A DNA stretch of 64,000 nucleotides from Chloroflexota bacterium (GCA_015478725.1 JADMIG010000001.1:248001-312000); one strand, 5' to 3'. Positions 53,538 to 63,518 are shown, counted from the first letter of the stretch. The notes: generated by a model from the letters alone, not told the origin. Numbers and translations: made by a program.

Positions 53538-54122
53538 TCACATTCCGTAGGGACGTTCTCTCCAGGCGATGAGTTCGCCCGCGAATGCAATCGGGCGGAC
53601 AGTTATCTCCCGCGGCTTGAACCTCGGCCAGATGAAAAGTGACTCGAGGGCGGTCCAGCCCACGACCATCGACAGGGCACCGTTGGGATCGCGAACGATG
53701 TCTCGGAGCCGGCCCTCATCATCGAGGGAGAGAACCAGCCACCACGCCACGGTGAGGCGTAAGGGCTTGTCGCGATCCACGAGCGCCTCGAGCCGATGGA
53801 ATGCGACCGGCGCGAGGTGGTCGACTACCCCAACGTCTGCGCGCTGTACCGCCAACCCGGCGGGTAGAGTTGGCATCTTGGACTCCACGAGCGAGATGTA
53901 CGCAGGCCGGTGGCCATCGTTCGTGAAAAGGAGGTCCCGCCAGACATTCACCAGCAGTCGGGGGGATGGATCATCCACCCGGCCGATCGCGACGACCGTC
54001 GAGCCGGGGACGGATAAGCAGGCGGTGCGCGGACCACGGAGCTCAGTGCGCCAGTAGGTCGTCAGTGAGACCGCAAGTGCAAGAACGCTGATCGTCAGAC
54101 CGACGACGACAGAACGGTCCAT
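53538..54122 (-). CDS. Single-pass membrane protein of unknown function
   Basis: A 194-residue protein from the ATG at 54122 (MDRSVVVGLTISVLALAVSL), one N-terminal membrane segment, then a beta-rich extracytoplasmic domain (LLVNVWRDLLFTNDGHRPAY). The longer frame to 54341 has no conserved sequence. It is divergent from the AlbA_2 gene. Confidence 0.6.
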   Translation of the reverse strand: MDRSVVVGLTISVLALAVSLTTYWRTELRGPRTACLSVPGSTVVAIGRVDDPSPRLLVNVWRDLLFTNDGHRPAYISLVESKMPTLPAGLAVQRADVGVVDHLAPVAFHRLEALVDRDKPLRLTVAWWLVLSLDDEGRLRDIVRDPNGALSMVVGWTALESLFIWPRFKPREITVRPIAFAGELIAWRERPYGM

Positions 54123-54375
54123 GGCGAGTATCTGCCCTCTTCGGTCTTCTGAGAGGCGCGGTCCCTGCGCCGGAGTGCGAGCGAGGTCAGTCCTTGGGCT
54201 TTGGTCGCTGACTTGCCGCCGCCTCGGACTCTGGCTCGCTTGCAGACCAGCAGGACCCACCGCGCCGCGTCCTGAGAATAGATCACCCCTCGCAGGATGA
54301 GAGGCGACCGAACCACGTCGAGGTCGCCGGAAATACGCCAACTCGACGCGCGGTATCGTGAGCTAATCTGGAGCA

Positions 54376-55386
54376 GTGATCGGCTCGGAGCAGCTTGCGA
54401 AAGTTCTGGAAGCCGGCGTTGAAACACTGTCCGTGGACTTCAAGCTGCGACTCGACTGGTCGAAGTCGAGGCGGAACAAGCTCGAGACCGCCAAAGACAT
54501 CGCGTGTCTGGCGAACCGGGACGGCGGTCTCCTCGTTATCGGCGTTCCGGACAAACCGACGATCGCAGGCGTTGGGCTCGCTGATGACGATGTGCTCCCC
54601 GATGTCACGCAGCTCAATGAGTTCGTCCAGCAGTACTTCGATCCGCCGATCCCCGCGGAAATCCGGATCATCGACGTGGCCGGGACTCCCTACGGGGTGA
54701 TCGCGGTCCCTCCCTTCGCGCGCGAGCCGCACATCTGCTCGAAGGACGGACAGGACGAGGAGAAGGAGCTCATCGTCCGAAACGGCGATGTGTACGTCAG
54801 GTCGGATGCCATGGACTGTCGGCGCGCTCGCGGACCAGAGATGCGGTCGCTGATCATCCGAGCGGTCGCGGCAACAGGTGAGGCGATCCGCCTCATGCTC
54901 GCGCCGTCGTCCGGGTTATCGGCGGCCCAGGCGTCCAGCGATTCGCATCCGATCGCGTCGCCGGCTCTGCAGCGGTACCCGACCCTTCAGGCAGCGGATC
55001 TGCGACCCGTTCCCGAACCACCTGCGCGACGGATTCGCGAGCTTGAGACCCTGCTCTCGAATGCAGCAATCCTCGCCCGATCGGGCGACGCACTGATTCC
55101 CCGCTACCTCAATCGACTCGGCGGCGGTGAAGGGGTCATGATCCGTCAGCCGAGCCGCGTGATCTTTGAAGCGGAGATCGGGGAAGCGGGAATCGGGGAG
55201 GACGACCGACGGATACTGAGCGTCACGGAGGCTTCGAGAACGCTCAAGCTTCGCATCCGCGAGAGTCTATGGGAGGACGCGAGCAACATCCCGGGCCTCC
55301 GCGGCCAGGCCGTGGACATCGAGAGTCTCGCGGCGTTCACATTGGGCTCGTTCTCGTGGCGCCTCTTGGCCGGAGGCTGTGGATGA
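54376..55386 (+). CDS. AlbA_2 (Schlafen-type) ATP/DNA-binding domain protein
   Basis: A 336-residue protein. Residues about 15-140 carry the Schlafen AlbA_2 domain: VDFKLRLDWSK, KDIACLANRDGGLLVIGVPD and VIAVPPFAREPHICSK with VYVRSDAMDCRRA. Such proteins are frequent in defence islands and anti-phage systems. The C-terminal half is unrecognised. Its stop overlaps the next start. Confidence 0.8.
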   Translation: MIGSEQLAKVLEAGVETLSVDFKLRLDWSKSRRNKLETAKDIACLANRDGGLLVIGVPDKPTIAGVGLADDDVLPDVTQLNEFVQQYFDPPIPAEIRIIDVAGTPYGVIAVPPFAREPHICSKDGQDEEKELIVRNGDVYVRSDAMDCRRARGPEMRSLIIRAVAATGEAIRLMLAPSSGLSAAQASSDSHPIASPALQRYPTLQAADLRPVPEPPARRIRELETLLSNAAILARSGDALIPRYLNRLGGGEGVMIRQPSRVIFEAEIGEAGIGEDDRRILSVTEASRTLKLRIRESLWEDASNIPGLRGQAVDIESLAAFTLGSFSWRLLAGGCG

Positions 55387-55616
55387 ACCCAGCCCACTTC
55401 ATGCCGTTCACCCGGGCGCATCGGGCAACATCCGGGGTGGATCTCTGGGTCACCCGCGAGGTCGCCACCGAACAGGTTCGCTCGATCGAGGAGCGGCACG
55501 CGATCGCTTTGGAACTTGTTGCCGAGCTGGTCGAGTATTTCGGGTTCGTGCTGCTCGACGGGACCTGGGACGCGCTCGTCCGGCAAGTTCATGAGGACTT
55601 CGGCCCAGATCTCTAG
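55383..55616 (+). CDS. Small protein coupled to the AlbA_2 gene
   Basis: A 77-residue protein from the ATG overlapping the AlbA_2 stop. MNPAHFMPFTRAHRATSGVD and an amphipathic helix EQVRSIEERHAIALELVAEL. No family known. Confidence 0.5.
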   Translation: MNPAHFMPFTRAHRATSGVDLWVTREVATEQVRSIEERHAIALELVAELVEYFGFVLLDGTWDALVRQVHEDFGPDL

Positions 55617-55702
55617 ACGCACCGCCATGTCCGTGTCGTGTCGTTCGGCGCCGTGTTCGTGGTGGACGATCCGGGGGGCGGAAGCCCTGCTAATCTCGGG
55701 CC

Positions 55703-55805
55703 GTGAAGACGACCGTCCTCTACTACGGCGATGAACCTCGTCTGCCTCGATCCGCCGTTCAACAGCAACCGCGACGGCTACTCGCGCCAGACAGATCCTG
55801 ACTGA
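55703..55805 (+). pseudogene. Remnant of a DNA methyltransferase N-terminus
   Basis: GTG at 55703 gives VKTTVLYYGD, the usual opening of type III-like adenine methyltransferases. A frame offset then gives NLVCLDPPFNSNRDGY (55734-55781), which contains the DPPF catalytic motif IV. The normal spacer of about 15-20 residues between the two is missing, and the frame ends at the methylase start (TGATG). It is a decayed fragment. Confidence 0.7.
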
Positions 55806-58800
55806 TGGATCTCGGGCGCGAGCCGCTCCTCCGCGACGTTTCCGTCGTCGGTGGCCGTGCGACGCGGATCTGGCAGGGACAACTCAACGCCGCGGGCGTC
55901 GGGATCGAGATCGCCGAGGTCGCGCTCGACCAGAATCCGACGCCCCCTCGCATGCGGCAGGTCTGGCTCGCGCGTCGCGCCGGTCAGGCTCGGCCCGTGA
56001 TCGTGTTCACGATGCTGGGCCCGGATCAGGTCCTCGTCTGCGGTCCAGAGGGAACACCGCCTCCGGTCGCGACCATCCCCCTGAGCCTCGCCGAGCGCAT
56101 CTTCGCGAGCGTCCTCAACGAGCTGCCCGTCCCGGCGACTCGGCGAGCGATCGACTTGATCAACCGCGCCCAGGGCAGCGGACAGGTTCCGGGGTTCCGC
56201 AACCGCGGTCTCGTCAGCACCCACTACGTGACCCAGGTGATCCGCCGTGAGGCGCGGCCCGACTGGACCGAGGCGGCCGAGGGGGGGGATCGAGCCCTCG
56301 GCCAGGTCGGCGAGGCGCTGATCCGCGCCCTCGGGTATCGCCTCGAGACGACCGGCCCGAAGGAGTACCGGGTCCAGGACGGTGGCACCGCGGTCGCGCT
56401 GGCGCATGTCTACGACGACGGGGCGAGCCTCGACCGGGTCGGGGCCGGCCAGGCCGCACCGCCATCAGCGATCGCTCTCAAGCGCGCCCGCGAACTTGGG
56501 CTCGACCATGCGCTGCTCGTCGCCGGATCGCTCTTGCGGATCTACTCGCTGCGCGGCGAGGAGTCGCTCGACGAAGGCGCGGCCTCGGCCGCGTATGTCG
56601 AGTTCGACACGAGCCTTCTGCCGGCGAGTTGGGCGCCACTGCTCGGCGCCCTCGCGGCCCCGGACGCTCTCCGACCGAATGGCCGCCTCGAACGCATCCG
56701 GTCAGGATCGGGCCGATATGCCGTCGGCCTCCGCGAGCGGTTCACCGAGCGCCTCTACGAGGATGTCGTCGACCGACTCGTGCGCGGCATCGATGCGGCG
56801 GCACGGGCACGCGTCGATCCCCGCCCCAACGAGGGTGAGCTGTACCGGGCGACCCTCGTCGTGCTCTTCCGGCTCCTCTTTCTCCTCTACGCCGAGGATC
56901 GCGACCTCCTCCCGATGGGGAACGCCGAGTACGGGACGCACTCGATCACCCGAATGGTCATCTCATCCGCCGAACGCCAGCGGTCCGGCCAGGCCTTCGA
57001 TCCCACAGCCACGAGTCTCTGGTCCGAGCTGAACCAGCTCTTCGCGGCCGTGGCGCACGGGAATGCCGACTGGGGCGTTCCGCCGTACGACGGAGGCCTG
57101 TTCGCGGACGACGGCCTCGATGGTGGGCTCCTGCGCCGGATCGAGCTACCGAACGCCGTCGTCGGCCCGGCACTCGTCGCGCTCGGCTGGGATGTCGGTC
57201 CGGACGGCCAGGCGGGCAAGGTCGACTTCGGCGATCTCGGCGTCCGCCACATCGGGACGATCTACGAGGGACTCCTCAGCTACGAGGTCGCGTTCGCCAC
57301 TCAGAACCTGCGCATCGACCGCCGCGCGGAAGGGGAGCCGTACGTGGCGGCGGGGCCCGGAGAGGCGGTCGACGTCCCGGTCGGTGCGCCGCACATCCGC
57401 TCGCCACAGGGTGGGCGCAAGGCGACGGGCTCCTACTACACCCCGGTGTTCGCGGTCGATCGGCTCATCGACAAGGCCCTTCGGCCCGCGATCGATGAGC
57501 ACCTGGGTCGCGTCGGCGACGATCTCGATCTGCCGGCCGCGACGCTCTTCGACTTCCGCGTTGCCGATATCGCGATGGGCTCCGGCCACTTCCTCGTGGC
57601 CGGGCTCGACGCGCTGACCGAGCGGTACGCCGCTTATCTCGCGGCGCATCCGAACCGAGCAGTCCGTGCAGAGCTCGAGCGGGCCCGTGAGCGGCTCAAC
57701 ATCGTGGGCGATGGCTATGGCGCCCCGCAGCTCGGGGATCGGGTCGCCGACGTTGATCTCCTTCGCCGGATCGTCCTGAAGCGCTGCATCTACGGCGTCG
57801 ACTACAACGCGATGGCCGTCGAGCTGGCGCGGCTCGGGCTGTGGCTCCACAGCCTCGTTCCGGGGTTACCGCTGAGCTATCTGGGAGCGAACCTCCAACA
57901 CGGCAACTCGCTGGTCGGAGTCGGCGGCGACGTTCCGATGATCGGGCTCTTTGCCCTGGTCTATGAGGAAGAGGCGCGAGGGCGCGCCGCCGAGGTCGCA
58001 TCGATCGATGATCTTGAACTGGGCGACATCGCTCGTGGGCGCGAGCTCGAACTCGAGCTCGCACAGGCGACGGCCGGGCTCCACGACTACTACGACGTCG
58101 CGACGGCCGGGCCGCTTCTCGATGAGAGCCTGAGTACGCTCGAGCAGCTCTATGCCGAGCAGATTATCGAGGGCAAGCTCACGACCGGCATGGAGCCCGT
58201 GCTCAGCCGGGCCCGGCGTGCAGCGCGAGACCAGACCGCGCTCCACTGGCGGCTCGCGTTCCCAACCGTCTTCTTGCGCCGAGATCGTCCGGGCTTCGAC
58301 GTCATCGTGGGTAATCCGCCGTGGGAAGAGGTGACCGTCGAGCGACTCGGCTTCTACGCTCGGCACCTGCCCGGGATCAAGAGCGTCAAGTCGCAGGCCG
58401 AGCAGGAGCGCCGGATCGCGGAGTTCGAGGCGACCTATACGACCGTCCGAGAGCGCTACGAAGCTGAGGTGGTCGACAAGCTGGCGCTCCGTCGATACCT
58501 GGCGGCGAAGTACACGCTCACGAAGAGCGGCGACCCCGACCTGTACAAGGCGTTCGCCGAGCGGTTCCTCGACCTCGTCCGCGACGGAGGGCAACTGGGC
58601 GTCGTCCTTCCACGAAGCGCCTTTGCCGGAGATGGCACGACCCCGTTCCGCGAACGCCTCCTTGGCAGCGCTGGAAAGACGTTGCTCGATGTCCTCCAGA
58701 ACAGCGGGGGCTGGGTCTTTCCTGACGCAGAGCATCGGTACACGATCGTCCTGGTCGCCGCGAAGGTCGGGCAGGCCGATGTACGGACCTTGTCGGTGTC

Positions 58801-59806
58801 GGCGGTCGCGGCCGACCGGGAAGCCTTCTTGCGGATCGATACCGAGCGGACCGAGTGGACGCTGGAGCAGCTTCGTGTCCCGCATCCTGACCTAGCGGTT
58901 CCGCTGCTGCCGTCGGCCGCCGCAGCCCGCCTCTACCAGCGGGTCGTGACGAGCCATCCTCGCTTCGACTCTGGGAAGGGCGGCTGGCGCGCCGTGCCTT
59001 GGGCTGAGCTCCACGTCACCAACGACCGCAAGTCCGGCCTGTTGAAGGAACCCGGGGCAGTAGCCGGCGAGGTCTGGCCCGTATACGGTGGCAAGTCGTT
59101 CGATCTCTGGGAACCCGAGCTCTGGAAACGGGACGGCGAACCCGGCTTTGTTCTCGAGCCGGAGGTCGGCCTTCCTGAACTTCAGCGAAAGCGCCAAGGG
59201 TCCAGTGTCTGGCGAGCCTACTTCCTTCCCGACGTCCTCCGCGACCCGAAAACGATGCCGCACCATGGCCCGCGAATCCTGTTTCGCGACATCACGAACC
59301 GCACCAACTCCCGGACCGCGATCGCATGCCTGGCGCCGCCCCATGTGTTCGCGCACAACAAGGCGCCTTCGTTGTTGTGGCCGAAGGGAGATGAACGCGA
59401 TCAGGCGTACCTGTTGGGCGTCATGGCGTCCGTTCCCTTCGATTGGTTCGCCCGTCGCAGGGTCGAACTGAACATGAACTACTTCATCCTCAACAGCCTG
59501 CCGGTGCCTCGTCCGCCGCGGGACGATCCACTCCGCGAGCGCGTCGTGACTCTGGCCGGTCGGCTTGCCTGCGTCGACGAGCGATACGCTGACTTTGCTG
59601 CCGCCGTCGGTGTCCCCGTCGGGCCCGTTGAGCCTCGGGAGAAGGCGGCGATGATCGCCGAGTTGGACGCGGTCGTCGCGCGCCTCTACGGGCTCGATCA
59701 CGATGAACTCGAGTTGATGTTCGAGGACTTCCCGGCGACCGAGGCGGGCGTCTCGCCCGGCCGGCGGGCCGTGGTCCTTGAGAACTTCGATCGGTGGACG
59801 ACGTGA
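55805..59806 (+). CDS. Eco57I/PglX-like adenine DNA methylase of the defence type
   Basis: A 1333-residue protein. The large N-terminal domain (about 1-500) is unrecognised. Then KATGSYYTPVFAVDRLIDKA (about 540), motif I IAMGSGHFLVAGLDAL (about 590), catalytic motif IV VIVGNPPWEEV (N837), and a target-recognition region with WPVYGGKSFDLWEPELWK. The C-terminus LAHNKAP..NMNYFILNSLPVP resembles type IIG and PglX proteins. Coupled to the PLD-SNF2 gene. Confidence 0.85.
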   Translation: MDLGREPLLRDVSVVGGRATRIWQGQLNAAGVGIEIAEVALDQNPTPPRMRQVWLARRAGQARPVIVFTMLGPDQVLVCGPEGTPPPVATIPLSLAERIFASVLNELPVPATRRAIDLINRAQGSGQVPGFRNRGLVSTHYVTQVIRREARPDWTEAAEGGDRALGQVGEALIRALGYRLETTGPKEYRVQDGGTAVALAHVYDDGASLDRVGAGQAAPPSAIALKRARELGLDHALLVAGSLLRIYSLRGEESLDEGAASAAYVEFDTSLLPASWAPLLGALAAPDALRPNGRLERIRSGSGRYAVGLRERFTERLYEDVVDRLVRGIDAAARARVDPRPNEGELYRATLVVLFRLLFLLYAEDRDLLPMGNAEYGTHSITRMVISSAERQRSGQAFDPTATSLWSELNQLFAAVAHGNADWGVPPYDGGLFADDGLDGGLLRRIELPNAVVGPALVALGWDVGPDGQAGKVDFGDLGVRHIGTIYEGLLSYEVAFATQNLRIDRRAEGEPYVAAGPGEAVDVPVGAPHIRSPQGGRKATGSYYTPVFAVDRLIDKALRPAIDEHLGRVGDDLDLPAATLFDFRVADIAMGSGHFLVAGLDALTERYAAYLAAHPNRAVRAELERARERLNIVGDGYGAPQLGDRVADVDLLRRIVLKRCIYGVDYNAMAVELARLGLWLHSLVPGLPLSYLGANLQHGNSLVGVGGDVPMIGLFALVYEEEARGRAAEVASIDDLELGDIARGRELELELAQATAGLHDYYDVATAGPLLDESLSTLEQLYAEQIIEGKLTTGMEPVLSRARRAARDQTALHWRLAFPTVFLRRDRPGFDVIVGNPPWEEVTVERLGFYARHLPGIKSVKSQAEQERRIAEFEATYTTVRERYEAEVVDKLALRRYLAAKYTLTKSGDPDLYKAFAERFLDLVRDGGQLGVVLPRSAFAGDGTTPFRERLLGSAGKTLLDVLQNSGGWVFPDAEHRYTIVLVAAKVGQADVRTLSVSAVAADREAFLRIDTERTEWTLEQLRVPHPDLAVPLLPSAAAARLYQRVVTSHPRFDSGKGGWRAVPWAELHVTNDRKSGLLKEPGAVAGEVWPVYGGKSFDLWEPELWKRDGEPGFVLEPEVGLPELQRKRQGSSVWRAYFLPDVLRDPKTMPHHGPRILFRDITNRTNSRTAIACLAPPHVFAHNKAPSLLWPKGDERDQAYLLGVMASVPFDWFARRRVELNMNYFILNSLPVPRPPRDDPLRERVVTLAGRLACVDERYADFAAAVGVPVGPVEPREKAAMIAELDAVVARLYGLDHDELELMFEDFPATEAGVSPGRRAVVLENFDRWTT

Positions 59807-62800
59807 CCGGCGAGCGCCGCGAGTTCATCGACAACCGCGACGCGAATACCGTCGCCGAGGCGATCCGCCAGGCCGGCGCGTATTACGGCCACTCGCGCGA
59901 GATCGCAATCGCCTCAGGCTACTTCAATCTCGGCGGCTTCTCGGTCATCGCCGACGCGCTCGAGGCCGCCCCGCGGGTCCGGATCCTTCTCGGCTCCGAG
60001 CCCGAACCGCCGCGCCCACGCCGCACGGTCCTGCCGGGGACACCGCCTACTGAGCAGCCGCTCCGGGAGCGGCTCGGCGAGCTGCGGGCATCATTGGAAG
60101 CCGATCGCGACCTGGTCCCATTCGCGCCCGATGCCGTCAATGCGGTCGAGCGCCTTGTGGCGTTCCTCGACCGCCCGACGACCGAGGTCAAGATCTACCG
60201 ACGCGAGTTCCTGCACGGAAAGGCGTTCATCTTCGGCGACGAGGCCGGCGTCCTCGCCGGCTCCGCCAACTTCACCGCGGCGGGCCTCCTCCACAATCTC
60301 GAACTCGATCTCGGCGCCTATGCGCCGCACCAGGTCAAGGCTGCTCGCGCCTGGTTCGACGATCTTTGGGAGCAAGCCGAGCCGTTCGATCTAGCCGGCG
60401 TGTACCGGGCCCTCGAAATCGACTACGACCCGCACACCATCTACCTGCGGATGCTCTACGAGCTGTACGGCGCCGAGTTGGCCGAGGAGGTTGACGAGCT
60501 GCCGCGCACGCCCGGCGCGACGCTCCAACTGACCGAGTTCCAACGACTCGGTGTGACTCGGGCGCTCCGGATCCTCGACCGCTGGGGCGGCGTGCTGATC
60601 GCCGACGGGGTCGGCCTTGGCAAGACCTTCACCGCCGGTGGGCTCATCGAGTTCCACCTGCAAGCGAAAGGCTGGCGCGTGCTGGTCGTGGCCCCGGCCA
60701 GCCTGCGCGACGCGAACTGGGAAGGCTTTCTCGCCGCCCACACGAAGTACGCAGTCGAGGTGGTGTCCTACCAGGAACTCGCCAACGACCTCCAGGTCGG
60801 CGACCCGCCGGAGCCGGGACGTGCCGACGGGCGTAAGGCGCACCTCAAGCTCGATGCGTCGGAGTACCGCTGCATCGTCATCGACGAGGCGCACGCCTTC
60901 CGTTCGTCCGAGACGACCTACTACAGGGCGCTGCGTCGCCTGATGGCCGCGGGCGGGGTCGAGAAGCGGCTCATCATGCTCACCGCAACCCCGGTGAACA
61001 ACAGCCTCTGGGACCTCTACTGGCAGCTACTGCTCTTCGCCAGGACCGAGAGCCGCTTCGCTGAGATCGGCATCGCGAACCTTCGCGAGTACATCGTTCG
61101 AGCGCTGGGGCTTGACCTCGAGGCGCTGACCCCGGCACATCTCTTCCCGCTCCTGGACGCCGTATCGGTGCGCCGGACCCGAACACACATCAAGCGGTTC
61201 TTCCCGGGTGCGACGCTCAACACCCCCGAGGGACCCGTCCCGCTCATCTTCCCAACGCCCAAGCTCCATCGCGTTGGTTACGACTCCGCCCGTCCCGCCG
61301 ACGCGGCGAACGCCGGTGAGTTCTTCGACCAGGTCGCGACTGCGATTGGCGGCGGCTTGTCGATGGCCCGCTATCAGCCAGACCTCTACCGCCTCGGTGG
61401 CGAAGGCGCACCGGCCCAGCAGGTCACGAGCGCTCTACTGCTCAGCCAGCTCCTCAAGCGGTTCGAGTCGAGTCTCGAGGCCTTCCGGCGAACGCTCGGG
61501 AAGATGATCGGGTCGCACGACCGCTTCCTCGAGATTCTCGATCGCGGGTACGTTGCGGTTCCCCGGGTGTCACCGGAGGCGTTCGACGCGGGGCTCGACG
61601 ACGCGGAGCTCGACATGCTCCTCGTCGAAGACCCGAACGCGCGGCCGACCAGCGAGTACCTCGCCGCCGATCTGCGTGCGAGGGTTGTCGCGGACCGCGA
61701 TCTGTTGCGGACGCTGCTGACGCGTGCGACGACGATTGACGCGGCCCACGACCCAAAGCTCGACGCATTGCTCGACACGCTGGCGCGGATCGACGGAGCC
61801 GCCACGCATGCGGACGAGCGCAAGGTGGTCCTGTTCAGCTATTTCGCAGACACCGTTGACTACCTCCACCGGTTCCTCGAGACGACTTCCGATCCGCGGA
61901 TGGCTCGCTACCGCAGCCGGATCGGCGTTACCACGGGAGCGGCGAGTTCCGAGACCCGCCAACACATCGTCTGGTCCTTCGTCCCATTGTCGTCGGGCGC
62001 CCCGCCCGGAACCGCCGAGGAGATCGATCTGATGCTCTCGACGGACGTGCTTGCCGAGGGCCAGAACCTTCAACAGGCCGGCACGGTCATCAACTTCGAC
62101 CTGCCCTGGAACCCGATGCGCCTCGTCCAGCGGAACGGCCGCGTCGACCGGATCGGATCGAAGCACGACGTCGTTCACCTGTACACGTTCTTCCCCGACC
62201 AGGAGTTGGATCGACTGCTGGATCTGGAAGCCAACCTGCGGCGGAAGATCGCCCAGGCGAACGCCGCGGTCGGGGTCGAGACCGTCGTCATTCCGGGCGA
62301 TGACCCAGTCGAGCGCGTGTTCGATGACACCCGTGCCGAGATCGAGCGGATCGCCGCAGAGGATGCGGGCTTCATCGACGAGAAGGAGGCCGAGCTGGAC
62401 GCGTTCAGCGGGGAGGTCTTCCGTGAGGAGCTGCGGCAGGCGCTCATGCAGGCTCGCGAGGGCGAGCTCAAGTCGCTGCCGTGGGGCATCGGGTCCGGGT
62501 TCCGAGCCGCGCGGCCCAGCGGTGTCGTCTTCGCCGCCCGGGCCGGCTCGCGCGTCGAGTGGCGGTTCGTGCCGTTCGACGCGGGCGATCTATCGTCCGA
62601 CCGTCTCGCGCTGCTCGGGCTCGCTCGCTGTTCCGAGATGACGGCACGCAATCTGCCGGATGACGTTCGCGCCCGACTGTTCGAACTGTGGGATCTTGCC
62701 CGTGATGCGATCCTCGCCGATCGCCAGGCCGAGCTCGATCCAGCGACGCGTGCCGCCGCGGTGCCGAAGGCCCAGCGCGACGCCGTGTCGCTGTTGTTCG

Positions 62801-63048
62801 CCGCGATGATGATCGAGCCCGCCGTCCAGGAACGCGTCATCGAGGCGCTCCAGGCTCCGTGGCCCTTGACGGTCAGTCGAGCCCTGCGGGGGATCCTTGA
62901 TCGCCCGGATGCCTCGGACTCAGCGAGGGTCGACCAGATCGTCGCCTATGTCGAGGGCGAGGGTCTGCGGGCGCCGCGCGTTCCGGTGGAACCGGCCGTC
63001 GGGCGCGACGACATCCATCTCGTGTGCTACCAAGTCGTCACGGCATAG
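59794..63048 (+). CDS. PLD-nuclease/SNF2-type helicase fusion
   Basis: About 1084 residues. N-terminal PLD domain: FLHGKAFIFGDEAGVLAGSA then NFT (about 138-158), a single HKD motif. The SNF2/SWI2 helicase core has GVGLGKTFTAGGLIEFH (about 272), VIDEAHAFRSSETTYY (DEAH), LTATPVNNSLWDLYW, DVLAEGQNLQQAGTVINFDL and RLVQRNGRVDRIGSKHDVVH. The GTG at 59803 overlaps the methylase stop by four bases and may be the true start. Pairing of these domains recalls DISARM DrmD/DrmMI and related systems. Confidence 0.86.
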   Translation: MDDVTGERREFIDNRDANTVAEAIRQAGAYYGHSREIAIASGYFNLGGFSVIADALEAAPRVRILLGSEPEPPRPRRTVLPGTPPTEQPLRERLGELRASLEADRDLVPFAPDAVNAVERLVAFLDRPTTEVKIYRREFLHGKAFIFGDEAGVLAGSANFTAAGLLHNLELDLGAYAPHQVKAARAWFDDLWEQAEPFDLAGVYRALEIDYDPHTIYLRMLYELYGAELAEEVDELPRTPGATLQLTEFQRLGVTRALRILDRWGGVLIADGVGLGKTFTAGGLIEFHLQAKGWRVLVVAPASLRDANWEGFLAAHTKYAVEVVSYQELANDLQVGDPPEPGRADGRKAHLKLDASEYRCIVIDEAHAFRSSETTYYRALRRLMAAGGVEKRLIMLTATPVNNSLWDLYWQLLLFARTESRFAEIGIANLREYIVRALGLDLEALTPAHLFPLLDAVSVRRTRTHIKRFFPGATLNTPEGPVPLIFPTPKLHRVGYDSARPADAANAGEFFDQVATAIGGGLSMARYQPDLYRLGGEGAPAQQVTSALLLSQLLKRFESSLEAFRRTLGKMIGSHDRFLEILDRGYVAVPRVSPEAFDAGLDDAELDMLLVEDPNARPTSEYLAADLRARVVADRDLLRTLLTRATTIDAAHDPKLDALLDTLARIDGAATHADERKVVLFSYFADTVDYLHRFLETTSDPRMARYRSRIGVTTGAASSETRQHIVWSFVPLSSGAPPGTAEEIDLMLSTDVLAEGQNLQQAGTVINFDLPWNPMRLVQRNGRVDRIGSKHDVVHLYTFFPDQELDRLLDLEANLRRKIAQANAAVGVETVVIPGDDPVERVFDDTRAEIERIAAEDAGFIDEKEAELDAFSGEVFREELRQALMQAREGELKSLPWGIGSGFRAARPSGVVFAARAGSRVEWRFVPFDAGDLSSDRLALLGLARCSEMTARNLPDDVRARLFELWDLARDAILADRQAELDPATRAAAVPKAQRDAVSLLFAAMMIEPAVQERVIEALQAPWPLTVSRALRGILDRPDASDSARVDQIVAYVEGEGLRAPRVPVEPAVGRDDIHLVCYQVVTA

Positions 63049-63191
63049 GCGAGGGGTGATCAGGACGCGGGTGGCGAGACGGGCGCGAACTGCCAGCCTC
63101 CGGGCAGACTCTGGCGTGCTCGCGACATCGGGAGGGCAGGTTGGGGGAGCCTCAATAGCGCGCAGCGTTTCAGAGCACGAAAGGCGGAGAC

Positions 63192-63518
63192 ATGGCGCAC
63201 GAAGAGTCGGTCCGTCTTGGGGAGTGGGTTCGCGACCACCGAGTGGGGAAGAACCTGACTCAGGGTGATTTGGCAGTCAAGCTTGAAGCTGGAATCCGCT
63301 TCAGCAGAAGCCAGCCATGGTTCAGCCAGTTGGAGAACGCCCAGGCCGCACCCTCCAAGCTCGAGTTGGTCCTCATCGCCGTGGCCATCGACGCTGACCC
63401 TGTTGAAGCTCTCGAGCTCGGCGGCTTCCTGACGACGCCAGCGTGGGCTCGGCGCCTCGAACGCAAGGTCGACGAGATGCTCGTCGCGACGAAGACGGCC
63501 GCTCGCACGATGGGGTAG
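63192..63518 (+). CDS. XRE-like helix-turn-helix protein
   Basis: A 108-residue protein. SVRLGEWVRDHRVGKNLTQG and FSRSQPWFSQLENAQAAPSK fit a Cro/C1-type helix-turn-helix; the C-terminal third is a charged helix. It follows the helicase by 143 bases, and may be a controller (C-protein-like) of the module. Confidence 0.65.
   Translation: MAHEESVRLGEWVRDHRVGKNLTQGDLAVKLEAGIRFSRSQPWFSQLENAQAAPSKLELVLIAVAIDADPVEALELGGFLTTPAWARRLERKVDEMLVATKTAARTMG

Noticed and set aside
55805-63048. Complete DISARM or BREX system
   Set aside because: No DrmA, DrmB, BrxA/B/C or PglZ-like gene is visible beside the methylase and helicase; the DUF1998 helicase at 17130 belongs to the mrfAB pair.
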